The notes under the pieces: model-generated
The model's database searches: none
What the model saw: the letters and a program-made list of their open reading frames with translations, nothing else
Told to the model about the DNA's origin: nothing
Shown: positions 7,997 through 16,465 of the stretch, one piece after another
Layout of the letters: the number at the start of each line of letters is the position of its first letter
Numbering within the stretch: position 1 is the stretch's first letter
Assembly (NCBI GenBank): GCA_026710155.1
Contig: JAPORQ010000073.1
Coordinates: 1-64,000, forward strand
Origin: Paracoccaceae bacterium
GTDB taxonomy: Bacteria > Pseudomonadota > Alphaproteobacteria > Rhodobacterales > Rhodobacteraceae
Length of the DNA stretch: 64,000 nucleotides
Reading direction: 5' to 3'
Made by a program: the position numbers and the translations under genes

Positions 7997-10014
7997 GTCA
8001 GTGGCCAAGGTAAACTAAAAAATTCCTGAAGTAATCCGGGAGGAAAATCCCTGTTTAGGATATAGGCAAAGAAACACATAAATACCAAACCCAAAGATGT
8101 AAAAAAGCAGACCTGCAACCAATTCAATCCAACCCTGATACGGAAATACAGAAGTAGAAACATTCCAAGGGCAAGTATAAATCCGAGTAGAGAGGTCAAA
8201 AGGAGCAGCAACCCCAACCAACCAAGGGTACCCCAGAGTCCATAAGGCGCCTCCAGACCCTCCTTGCCTGTTTCGCTATCGGCGAAAAGTGTATCACCCT
8301 CGGGTGAAATCATCATTTTGATCAGCAGGATAACCAAGGCAATGACACCAACCGTAGCGATGGTTACAGGAAATATCTTGTCAGATGTCAATTCAATCAA
8401 CGAGGCATTGATCAAGGCAATGGTGGTATAGGCCAGCAAGGCCAGTAAAAAGATCATGGGGGCCTTTTTCTTGCCGGTACTCACATCTCCTTCAGAAAAA
8501 ATCTCCTTTGCCTGTCTAATCCCGATAATGACCGAGATAACGGTAATGGCCAAGAGAACCAACACGATGGGAGAAGCTATATATTCAAATCCTTGCTCAA
8601 GACCCCGTCGGAACTTGAAACTTGCTATCTGATGAGCATTATTGGAGTAATTTTCTGCCTGGGAAGAGAGTACAAATCCAATCAGGAATGCCGGTCTGGA
8701 CCAGTCAAACCGCTTGAGGAAGATGCCCAACACTCCTATGGAAAAGAGGGCAATCAAATCACCGAGTGATTGTCGGGATTGAAAGGCGGCAAAGGATATC
8801 ATCATGAAGAGAAAAGGGGCCAGCAATGCAAACCTAATGGTTGTCAATTTGGCAATACCACCTGAAAGGGCTATACAGAGCCCAGCACCAAATACATTGG
8901 CCAAGGCCAATGACCATACGATGGTATAAGTCAGGGACAGTTCATTCTGAATGAGTTGGGGTCCTGCATCGAAACCGAGCAGTGCCAAACCTCCAATGAA
9001 AATTGCCATTGATCCTGAACCGGGTATACCGAAAATTAGGGTTGGAACGAGCCCTCCCCCTTCCTTGGCATTATTGGAACTTTCCGGCCCGATAACACCC
9101 CGGATTTCCCCTGTCCCGAATTTCGATTTGTCCTTTGTAGTCTGAACTGCGTGCCCATAGGCAATCCAGTCCACTACCGACCCCCCCAAGCCTGGAATGA
9201 CACCGACTATGACACCAATTACTGAACATCGGATACTGAGCCAGATGTTTTTCCACCAATCCTTTACACCAGTCAACCATCCGGCACCAAGACTTGATCG
9301 TTCGGAAATTGATCTGTCCTGCCTGAGGAGGGACACGATTTCGGGTATGGCAAAAATACCCAATCCTACAATAACGAGCTTGATGCCATCCGTAAGATAA
9401 GGTATGTCATAGGTTGCCATACGTAACGATCCACCAGCCCCTGCTTCACCAATGGTTCCCACCAACAGTCCCAGACAGGCAGCGGCCAGACCCTTCAATG
9501 CCACCCTGCCTGCAAGTATGGCCACCATTGACAACCCAAGAAGAGTGATCATGAGCATTTCTGGAGTACCAAACGCAAGGACAATTGGTCTGGCTATCAG
9601 TATGAAGAAAGTCAATACCGTGGCTCCCAGCACCCCCCCAAACAGTGAAGACGCAAAAGCCGCTGACAAGGCTCTTGCTGCCTCCCCCTTCTTGGCCATC
9701 GGAAAACCGTCCAATACAGTGGCCTGGCTTGCCGACGAACCAGGTATGCCCATCAAGACGCTTGCAAATGTATCCGATGTTGGCACCACCGCTATCAATC
9801 CCACCATCAAGGCCAAACCGGAGACCGGTTCCATGCCGTACATGAAAGGAAGAACAAGGGATAGGCCAGCAATCCCGCCAAGGCCAGGAAAAACCCCTAC
9901 GGACAGACCAAGAACAACTCCGATTACCAGATAAAGTATCTGTTGTGGATGGAGGACCAGCAATATGGCTTCATCCAATGCTCCAAAAGCTGTAGCAAGT
10001 ATGTCCATGGTCAA
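7993..10014 (-). CDS. Tripartite tricarboxylate transporter permease, TctA fused to TctB
   Basis: This is the membrane part of a TTT secondary transporter. Residues 1 to about 505 are TctA: repeated helices with the two signature loops LVIGVVLGLSVGVFPGLGGIAG (residues about 28-49) and VIGVIVGVIPGLGGSVVDW. Residues about 515-673 form four further helices like the small subunit TctB, beginning with KKAPMIFLLALLAYTTIALI. TctA alone is about 500 residues and TctB about 150, so the 673-residue length fits a fusion of both. The frame opens with TTG at 10014; an ATG at 10008 is the alternative. The gene follows tctC across a hairpin and overlaps the isomerase gene by 4 bp. Confidence 0.92.
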   Translation of the reverse strand: MTMDILATAFGALDEAILLVLHPQQILYLVIGVVLGLSVGVFPGLGGIAGLSLVLPFMYGMEPVSGLALMVGLIAVVPTSDTFASVLMGIPGSSASQATVLDGFPMAKKGEAARALSAAFASSLFGGVLGATVLTFFILIARPIVLAFGTPEMLMITLLGLSMVAILAGRVALKGLAAACLGLLVGTIGEAGAGGSLRMATYDIPYLTDGIKLVIVGLGIFAIPEIVSLLRQDRSISERSSLGAGWLTGVKDWWKNIWLSIRCSVIGVIVGVIPGLGGSVVDWIAYGHAVQTTKDKSKFGTGEIRGVIGPESSNNAKEGGGLVPTLIFGIPGSGSMAIFIGGLALLGFDAGPQLIQNELSLTYTIVWSLALANVFGAGLCIALSGGIAKLTTIRFALLAPFLFMMISFAAFQSRQSLGDLIALFSIGVLGIFLKRFDWSRPAFLIGFVLSSQAENYSNNAHQIASFKFRRGLEQGFEYIASPIVLVLLAITVISVIIGIRQAKEIFSEGDVSTGKKKAPMIFLLALLAYTTIALINASLIELTSDKIFPVTIATVGVIALVILLIKMMISPEGDTLFADSETGKEGLEAPYGLWGTLGWLGLLLLLTSLLGFILALGMFLLLYFRIRVGLNWLQVCFFTSLGLVFMCFFAYILNRDFPPGLLQEFFSLPWPLT

Positions 10015-10021
10015 TGAATGA

Positions 10022-10045
10022 TTCCCCCGGAATTCGCCGGAGGAA
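10022..10045 (-). promoter_or_regulatory. Intergenic hairpin between tctC and tctAB
   Basis: On the transcribed strand TTCCTCCGG and CCGGGGGAA pair as a 9-bp stem with one G-U pair, around the 6-base loop CGAATT. The stem lies 12 bases after the tctC stop, and its 3' arm contains the only purine-rich sequence (GGGGGAA) before the tctAB start. Such hairpins are often found after binding-protein genes, where they stabilise the upstream mRNA or hold down translation of the permease. There is no U run, so it is probably not a full terminator. Confidence 0.6.
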
Positions 10046-10057
10046 TTTCATGATCGA

Positions 10058-11173
10058 TTATTCCAGGGTTACACCATAATCTTCTGCCAACCAGTTCACG
10101 ACAAACTCTTTGGCGACTGGATCAACCTGGGTACCCAGCTCAAGACTTGCAGCGGCAAGTGCACCGGTCATTTGAGGATAAACCCCCAATCTGGCTGCCG
10201 AGATTTCCGGGAAATCCGAGCGGGCAATTACAGCATCAAAAGCCTTGGTATAGGTATCAATTGCTTCCTGGGTTGCACCCTTTGGAAGGAATACCATTTT
10301 CTGGGCAGGAAATCCTGCAATGAAGAAGGCTTTCCAAGCATCCCATGCTTCACCGCTTGTTTCGCATCCGGGAGTTGTTTCACAGACTTCCTTGAATGAA
10401 GGGATATCCGGGAATGTCGGGTCTCTTACGACATTACCATTGTCATCCAGAGCACCCCATGTCATCATGGGTACGGCCTGACCATTCTCAACCAGAGGCA
10501 CAACACTCTTCAAGTATGCCGATGATGTTTGGTAATCAATATTTGCCTCACCTCTTTCAAACATGAGGCGTCCATCTCCTCTGCCCTTTATTCCAAATAC
10601 GGGTTCAACCGACATGCCAAGCATTTTCCAGGCAAGCAAGGGAACAAGATCCAACCTTGTGGCACCCTGACTACCCCATATGAAATCAGTGCCGGCAAGA
10701 CCGGAAGCATCCATGCCATTCATCATGCCAGCCAGGTCGGGAGGCAGATAGGCAACCCCCCCTGTACCCGAAGCCAGCACAACATTCCAGTCGGCGTATT
10801 CGTATTTCACCCGGGGATCACCCAGCAAGTAGGGAAATTGCGTTGATCCGGAAGAACCGAATATCAATGTCCCATTGGTATCTTCATAAGTTTGCTCCTG
10901 AAACCAGTTGGCACCTTTCGTGGACCCTGCTCCAGGCATGAACTTGACGACAATGGTAGGTTGTCCGGGAAGTGCCTCACTCAGAAGCGGTGCATAAAAA
11001 TTGGCCCATTTGGCTGATCCACCTGTTTCAGAAAATGGAATGACAAATTCCACGGTTTCACCCGCGAGGTCCAAATCAGCTGCCTGTGAAGTTGTAATCG
11101 AGGCACTTGCAGTAAATGTGGCCAGAACAACAAGGCATGATGCCTTGCGTACAGCCTTGGTTAGATTTTTCAT
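10058..11173 (-). CDS. tctC: TctC/Bug-family periplasmic tricarboxylate-binding protein
   Basis: This is the extracytoplasmic receptor of the TTT transporter, delivering a tricarboxylate or similar organic acid to TctAB. The ATG at 11173 is preferred to the longer frame because GGAGAAAATC stands directly before it and it begins a good signal peptide: KNLTKAVRK, then a hydrophobic stretch, with likely cleavage after TTSQAA. The mature protein starts LDLAGETVEFVIPFSETGG, matching the Bug fold's first strand and ligand loop, and GGVAYLPPDL and GSQGATRLDL follow. The 371-residue length includes a slightly long mature domain. It is the first gene of tctC-tctAB-prpF-like, and the ligand is unknown. 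Confidence 0.9.
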   Translation of the reverse strand: MKNLTKAVRKASCLVVLATFTASASITTSQAADLDLAGETVEFVIPFSETGGSAKWANFYAPLLSEALPGQPTIVVKFMPGAGSTKGANWFQEQTYEDTNGTLIFGSSGSTQFPYLLGDPRVKYEYADWNVVLASGTGGVAYLPPDLAGMMNGMDASGLAGTDFIWGSQGATRLDLVPLLAWKMLGMSVEPVFGIKGRGDGRLMFERGEANIDYQTSSAYLKSVVPLVENGQAVPMMTWGALDDNGNVVRDPTFPDIPSFKEVCETTPGCETSGEAWDAWKAFFIAGFPAQKMVFLPKGATQEAIDTYTKAFDAVIARSDFPEISAARLGVYPQMTGALAAASLELGTQVDPVAKEFVVNWLAEDYGVTLE

Positions 11174-11372
11174 GATTTTCTCCAAATAGATGTAATTAGG
11201 GTGTTGTTTCAAATAGATTGATTCTCACTCCCAAGGAATAAGTTGGGTAACATAAGCAAATCCTTTATGAATGTAAAACAGGTTTTTCCTTCGAATTTTT
11301 CTGAAGTTTGGTCCCCTTTTTTGATCAGCAATTCAACAAACAGGTTTTGCTGCTTGCAAGTATTCAAAACAG

Positions 11373-11390
11373 AGGGAAAGAAATTTCCCT
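11373..11390 (-). terminator. Perfect hairpin downstream of glcB
   Basis: AGGGAAA and TTTCCCT pair exactly around a 4-base loop, 14 bases past the glcB stop. The U tract after it is poor (CTGTTTTG), so it may be a weak terminator or a processing site that separates the dmdA-acuI-glcB unit from tctC. Nothing else is recognised in the 230 bp between glcB and tctC. Confidence 0.4.
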
Positions 11391-11404
11391 GGCAAGTTTG
11401 AAAT

Positions 11405-13576
11405 TTACTGTCCTGGCCCCATCTTCTCTTTTTGTTCCAGCCTTCTTTGATGAAGAATGAATTCAGTGTATCCCGAGGATTGGATATCTCCCTTGAATAC
11501 CAGATCACAAGCTGCCTTAAATGCTTCTCCGTCAAAGGTGGGTGCCATGGGATTATAGTTGAGGTCTTCCTTGTTTTGACCATCAACGACCTTGGCCATT
11601 TCCTTCATCGAATTCATTACGGTTTCCTTATCCACTATCCCGTGATGAAGCCAATTTGCAACATGCTGAGAGGATATGCGACAGGTGGCTCTATCTTCCA
11701 TCAATCCAACATTGTTAATATCGGGTATCTTAGAACACCCTATGCCCTGATCAACCCATCTGACAACATACCCGAGGATGCCTTGTAAATTGTTCCTGAC
11801 TTCCTGCAGTATTTCATCCTCTGTCCAATCAGCCTCACCGGCGACTGGAATTTGCAGAATGGTATCGAGTGAAGAACGTGGTCCGCCATCGAGTAATCGG
11901 TCTTGGATTTCCTTGACATCAACCTTGAAATAATGAACGGCATGGAGTGTGGCTGCGGTAGGACTTGGTACCCAGGCCGTATTCGCACCAGCCAATGGAT
12001 GTTCAATCTTTTGCTCAAGCATTTCCTTCATCAAATCGGGCATTGCCCACATACCCTTGCCAATTTGACTCTTGCCTTTCAAACCGCAGTTCAAACCCAC
12101 ATCGACATTCCAGTTTTCGTACGCTGGCAACCATGGAGCCTGTTTTAAACTTCCCTTGCGAAGGAAAGGTCCCATCATGAAGGATGTATGGATTTCATCT
12201 CCTGTTCTGTCCAAAAACCCGGTATTGATAAAGGCCACCCTCTTCCTGGCGGCCCTGATGCATTCCTTTAAATTGACCGTGGTTCGTCTTTCCTCATCCA
12301 TTATACCAATCTTTACCGTATACTGTTCCAAGTCTAGGATTTTCTCCACCCTGGAAAATAACCGGTCAGCCAAGGCAACTTCATCTGGTCCATGCATTTT
12401 GGGTTTAACTATGTAAATCGAACCTTCCCGTGAATTCCAATTTGAACCCCTGAGATCATGTAAACCAATGAGGGTGGTGCAAAGGGCATCAAGAATGGTT
12501 TCACCAACTTGATTTCCATTTAAATCGGTTACGATGTCGGTATTGATGTGCGAAGCCGAATTTCGAATAAGCAACAATGCCTGTCCCTTGAGGGTCAGTT
12601 TATCTCCTTTGGGAGTCATGAATTCCTTATTCTGCTTGATTACCCTGGTAATATTTACTCCATCCTTTTCAAATTCGGCTACCAGATCACCTTTCATTAT
12701 TCCCAGCCAGTTTTCGTAGGCCAGAATTTTATCCTCCGCGTCAACTACGGCTACCGAATCCTCACAATCAAGAATGGTGGTTATGGCTGATTCCAAAACC
12801 ACATCAGTCATACCCGCAGGATCTGTCTTCCCAATGATATCATTTCGATTAAAAACCATGATGAGGTGTATGCCGTTCCTTTGCAAAAGAACGCTTTCCG
12901 GATTTGATGGCTCACCGGTGTAGCCAACCAATTGTGATTTATCAACCAGCCTGGTATCTCCTGATGGCACCTGGACAACCAGAGTGTCATCCAAAATGGA
13001 ATATCCCTTGGCATTCTTGTGGCTATCACTAGCCAGAGGAAAGACACTATCCAGAAAATCCTTGGTCCACTCTATGACTTTCCCGGCATGTTCGGCATCA
13101 AAATCCTGTCCGACTGGCCTACCCAGAACATTTGTTCCATAAAGGGCATTATAAAGTGAATTCCATCGGGCATTGATGGCATTGATGGCAAATCTGGCAT
13201 TGGTTATCGGAACGACCAGTTGAGGTCCGGCAATGGAAGCAATCTCATGGTCAATCCTTGTGGTTTGAATACTGAAATCTGGACCCTCATCCACCAAATA
13301 CCCGATCTCGCTCAAAAAGGTCTTGTATTTTTGCTTGTCGAATTGCCGGTTTCCTGCCTGCAAATGCCAATCATCAATTTGAGATTGCAACTTGTCTCTG
13401 AAAGCAACAAGTTTCTTGTTTTTGTCATCGAATTCCTCAATCAGTGACGCCAATCCATCCCAGAATACTTCCTTGGACACACCGGTACCGGGTAGTACTT
13501 TCTCTTCGATGAATCCTGCAAATGACCTATCAATTGAAATTGTATGGTGAATCTTTCTTGACACTGCAATGACCAA
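11405..13576 (-). CDS. glcB: Malate synthase G
   Basis: This enzyme condenses glyoxylate with acetyl-CoA to form malate in the cytoplasm. The 723 residues match isoform G (about 720), not the shorter isoform A. Recognisable segments are the N-terminal clasp FAGFIEEKVLPGTGV, TTILDCEDSVAVVDAEDK in the barrel, SIYIVKPKMHGPDEVALA, and the late VEDRATCRISSQHVANWLHHG-type region (here LMEDRATCRISSQHVANWL). The frame starts with TTG at 13576; a GTG at 13564 would also leave the conserved part whole, and no ATG is available. It is 41 bp downstream of acuI on the same strand, so it is probably co-transcribed with the DMSP genes. Confidence 0.95.
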   Translation of the reverse strand: MVIAVSRKIHHTISIDRSFAGFIEEKVLPGTGVSKEVFWDGLASLIEEFDDKNKKLVAFRDKLQSQIDDWHLQAGNRQFDKQKYKTFLSEIGYLVDEGPDFSIQTTRIDHEIASIAGPQLVVPITNARFAINAINARWNSLYNALYGTNVLGRPVGQDFDAEHAGKVIEWTKDFLDSVFPLASDSHKNAKGYSILDDTLVVQVPSGDTRLVDKSQLVGYTGEPSNPESVLLQRNGIHLIMVFNRNDIIGKTDPAGMTDVVLESAITTILDCEDSVAVVDAEDKILAYENWLGIMKGDLVAEFEKDGVNITRVIKQNKEFMTPKGDKLTLKGQALLLIRNSASHINTDIVTDLNGNQVGETILDALCTTLIGLHDLRGSNWNSREGSIYIVKPKMHGPDEVALADRLFSRVEKILDLEQYTVKIGIMDEERRTTVNLKECIRAARKRVAFINTGFLDRTGDEIHTSFMMGPFLRKGSLKQAPWLPAYENWNVDVGLNCGLKGKSQIGKGMWAMPDLMKEMLEQKIEHPLAGANTAWVPSPTAATLHAVHYFKVDVKEIQDRLLDGGPRSSLDTILQIPVAGEADWTEDEILQEVRNNLQGILGYVVRWVDQGIGCSKIPDINNVGLMEDRATCRISSQHVANWLHHGIVDKETVMNSMKEMAKVVDGQNKEDLNYNPMAPTFDGEAFKAACDLVFKGDIQSSGYTEFILHQRRLEQKEKMGPGQ

Positions 13577-13617
13577 TAAAAAACATGAATAGATGAAACA
13601 ATCGTGGATGATTCAGG

Positions 13618-14610
13618 TTAGCCATTGACATCAATGACTGTTCTTCCCCTTATTTCCCCCTTGAGAATTGACTTGCCCAAATCAGGAAGATCAGCAAGGG
13701 ATCTAATCTCAACCACATTCTCCAGTTTGGAAATATCCAGATACTGATTGATTTTTGACCATGCACTGACACGGTCACTGATGGGTCTCATCACACTGTC
13801 AATTCCCAACAGGTTTACTCCTCTCAAAAGGAATGGTATGACAGTTGTCGGCAATTGTGCTCCACCAGCCAATCCGACTGCCGCAACGGAAGTTCCGTAT
13901 TTCATCTGCCCCAATACCCTTGCGAGCATGGCGCCACCGACGGCATCAACACATCCGGCCCAAAGTTCTTTCTCAAGGGGTCTTTTGGTCACTTCGTCAA
14001 TTTCGGTGCGCGGAATTACCTTGCTTGCACCCAATTCCTTGAGATAGTCCCCGGAATCACTTTTTCCGGTAACTCCTGCAACCTCATATCCCATTTGGGA
14101 AAGCAAAAGGGTTGCAATTGAACCGACTCCCCCAGTTGCCCCTGTTACAAGCACAGGGCCGTTGTCCTTTTTCATACCCTGATTTTCCAGGGCATCAATG
14201 GCAAGCATGGCCGTAAGTCCGGCGGTTCCAACAATCATCGCTGTTTTGGTGCTCATGTTCTCAGGCAACTTGACCAACCACTCGGACTTGATCCTGGCAA
14301 CCTGTGAATAACCGCCCCACCAGACTTCACCCACTCTCCATCCGGTAAGAACAACCCGGTCCCCCCTGATGAATCCGTCAGATCGGGATTCCATAACGGT
14401 TCCGGCAAAATCAATTCCCGGAACATGTGGATAATTTCTTACCAAACCTCCACCAGAACCCAGGCATAGACCATCTTTGTAATTTACCGTAGAATAATCA
14501 ACCTTGACTGTCACATCTCCTTCCGGCAGGTCTTCGATATTCAATTCCTGAACTGATCCGGATGTTTTACCTTCTTCATTTTTATCAACTACTAGGGCCA
14601 AGAATCCCAT
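13618..14610 (-). CDS. acuI: Acrylyl-CoA reductase (AcuI, YhdH-type MDR protein)
   Basis: This NADPH-dependent reductase converts acrylyl-CoA to propionyl-CoA, removing a toxic electrophile formed in DMSP breakdown. The 330 residues have the GroES-like N-terminal domain (VPGIDFAGTV, about residues 76-85) and a Rossmann domain with the loop TGATGGVGSIATLL near residue 150. There are no catalytic zinc ligands, as expected of the quinone-reductase-like MDR group to which AcuI belongs. The start ATG has AAGGAAAG upstream. Its position 17 bp after dmdA repeats the dmdA-acuI order known from roseobacters, and that raises confidence over a general YhdH call. Confidence 0.9.
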   Translation of the reverse strand: MGFLALVVDKNEEGKTSGSVQELNIEDLPEGDVTVKVDYSTVNYKDGLCLGSGGGLVRNYPHVPGIDFAGTVMESRSDGFIRGDRVVLTGWRVGEVWWGGYSQVARIKSEWLVKLPENMSTKTAMIVGTAGLTAMLAIDALENQGMKKDNGPVLVTGATGGVGSIATLLLSQMGYEVAGVTGKSDSGDYLKELGASKVIPRTEIDEVTKRPLEKELWAGCVDAVGGAMLARVLGQMKYGTSVAAVGLAGGAQLPTTVIPFLLRGVNLLGIDSVMRPISDRVSAWSKINQYLDISKLENVVEIRSLADLPDLGKSILKGEIRGRTVIDVNG

Positions 14611-14627
14611 AATATCTTTCCTTTATC

Positions 14628-15737
14628 TTAAGTATAGAAACTTTGTCTGACTTTTCCTTTTCTTGGATGATCGGGGGCATGAACCAACACCTCCGTATCC
14701 GGGTGCCAAAAATCCTTTTCGATCATGCCAATTGCTACATTGGTCTTGTATCCCGGTGACCAGACAACCGATGTTACATGACCGGCAAATTCACCATCAA
14801 CGGTTACTTTCCAGGGAACATGACAAAGGGGTACCCTGTCCCCCTCGATGGCAAGTGACCTGATTTCCCTGTCCCAGCCAATTTCAAATACATCCATTAG
14901 AGAGTCGTATCCAATACAATCTGGGGTTAAATGAACATCACAATATTTGCCCAAGCCGCTTTCGTATGGAGTGTGCTTCATGGTCATGTCGGTTCCGTAT
15001 GAAAGCAAGCCACCCTCAACCCGCTCAGGATAATTTGGCCCCCCTGCCCTGACAGAAAGATCTTCACCCGCCTCCATCAGAGCATCCCAAATGGGAATAC
15101 CGTTTTCACTTCCCTCAACATAAATCTCAAATCCACCCTGTTTGGAATAACCCGAACGGGAAACATAATGTTCCTTACCTTGAAATTCCAAAGTCATGAA
15201 ATCAAAAAATTTCAGCTTGGTCATTTCCTTGCCAAAAACCCGTGCCATCAGCTCATCGGATTTTGGTCCCTGTACTCCAAGGGGCGATACATCGGGTTCA
15301 AAAACTCTTGCATTGATATTAAAAGCAGCGGCCAGAGCCAAGACCCAAAGCAAATAATCGCTATCTGCAATGGAAAGCCAATATCTGATATCCGAAAACT
15401 TGAGCAGGACGGGATCATTCAACATACCTCCATACTGATCAACAACCGGAAAATACAAACACTTGCCAACCTTCAAATTATCTATTGGCCGTGGTGAAAG
15501 AAGTTCTATCAATCTTGTTGCATCAGGACCGATTACCTCGATTTGCCTTTCACAGGCCACATCCCATAGCTGGACATGTTCCTTCAGATGAAAGTAATCG
15601 ATCTCTGCCGTTTCAAAATGCACCGGCAACAGCATTCTGTTGTATACGGAACAGGATTTAACTCCCGCTTCCACCACACGGTCCCAAAAGGGTGTTTTTC
15701 TTACCCTTACAGAAGGGAATATATTTATATCACCCAT
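14628..15737 (-). CDS. dmdA: Dimethylsulfoniopropionate (DMSP) demethylase
   Basis: This enzyme moves a methyl group from DMSP to tetrahydrofolate, yielding methylmercaptopropionate. It has the GcvT fold, but its sequence follows DmdA rather than glycine-cleavage T protein: YNRMLLPVHFETAEIDYFHL, VQLWDVACERQIEV, INDPVLLKF-type and SIADSDYLLWVLALA, SPLGVQGPKSDEL, and SRSGYSKQGGFEIYVE. The ATG at 15737 has AAGGGA before it, lies 8 bp after the DUF1326 gene and gives 369 residues, the size of known DmdA proteins. A longer frame from 15779 would overlap that gene. It sits in a run with acuI and glcB. The later steps DmdB, DmdC and DmdD are not in the window. Confidence 0.92.
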   Translation of the reverse strand: MGDINIFPSVRVRKTPFWDRVVEAGVKSCSVYNRMLLPVHFETAEIDYFHLKEHVQLWDVACERQIEVIGPDATRLIELLSPRPIDNLKVGKCLYFPVVDQYGGMLNDPVLLKFSDIRYWLSIADSDYLLWVLALAAAFNINARVFEPDVSPLGVQGPKSDELMARVFGKEMTKLKFFDFMTLEFQGKEHYVSRSGYSKQGGFEIYVEGSENGIPIWDALMEAGEDLSVRAGGPNYPERVEGGLLSYGTDMTMKHTPYESGLGKYCDVHLTPDCIGYDSLMDVFEIGWDREIRSLAIEGDRVPLCHVPWKVTVDGEFAGHVTSVVWSPGYKTNVAIGMIEKDFWHPDTEVLVHAPDHPRKGKVRQSFYT

Positions 15738-15745
15738 GATATCCC

Positions 15746-16447
15746 TTATCTCTCCGGACCTTGCCAGTTTATGGAACAAATTTCAGCTGACCGCCCATCA
15801 AAATCCCATACCCGGCCAAAGGCCCTGACACGTCCCTTGCTGGCCGTGGCAACCGTTATGTCGCTGCCCATCCAATAGTTTGTGTTGACAGCAACTATGT
15901 CCTTGTCAGGATTTTTTCCCTTGACCGGAAAAACTTCACCATCAATTTTCTTGCCCACCTTGAGTCTTCTTGTCTTACCTTGCTTTTCAAAACTAACTTC
16001 AGCCCTTTCAGCGCCGAGGAATTCACTCACCAGATTTTTGAAGAGACCGGTTGTACCCTTTGCCTTGCCGGTCAAAATCTGGATCAGACCGTGATAGGCC
16101 TTGTGGGATGCTTTATCATCAATAAATGCTGCCGCTTTCCAATTGCCCCTTGCCATCAGACCAGGTATTTCCAGGATCAAACCTATATTCAATCCCGAAA
16201 GAGATTCATCACCATAATTACCTTCATCAATTCGAATCCCGGCCCAAGCCTGACAATAGCCCTCGGTCGGTGCATGCCTGCCTAGACTGATGACACAGGG
16301 ACAAAAGACCGTGCAGTTGCAGTTCAATATCAATTCGCCCTTGATGCACCAGGAAATCATGCCCCGATCGGACTTTTCGGCACTTGGATGGCGGTTGTCT
16401 AATCGTTTGGATACCTTCAATCGGTCCCTTGAAATGGCTTTCGTCAT
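15746..16447 (-). CDS. DUF1326 protein with an N-terminal cysteine cluster
   Basis: A protein of unknown function in the DUF1326 family, 233 residues. After a charged leader, the family's opening motif appears as WCIKGELILNCNCTVFCPC (residues 33-51), giving Cys34, Cys43, Cys45, Cys49 and Cys51, a plausible metal or redox site. The rest looks like a soluble alpha/beta domain with SKGRVRAFGRVWDFDGRSAE near the end. It follows the DUF2182 membrane protein by 18 bp and precedes dmdA by 8 bp. DUF1326 and DUF2182 genes are commonly paired, which suggests a joint function at the membrane; its part in DMSP use is inferred only from this operon. Confidence 0.85.
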   Translation of the reverse strand: MTKAISRDRLKVSKRLDNRHPSAEKSDRGMISWCIKGELILNCNCTVFCPCVISLGRHAPTEGYCQAWAGIRIDEGNYGDESLSGLNIGLILEIPGLMARGNWKAAAFIDDKASHKAYHGLIQILTGKAKGTTGLFKNLVSEFLGAERAEVSFEKQGKTRRLKVGKKIDGEVFPVKGKNPDKDIVAVNTNYWMGSDITVATASKGRVRAFGRVWDFDGRSAEICSINWQGPER

Positions 16448-16465
16448 TTATTTGCTCTCATTTTC

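Noticed and set aside
14628..15737. Possibility that the GcvT-fold gene is glycine-cleavage T protein
   Set aside because: No gcvH or gcvP lies nearby, and the sequence follows DmdA-specific segments such as WDVACERQ and RSGYSKQGGFEIYVE, with acuI adjacent.
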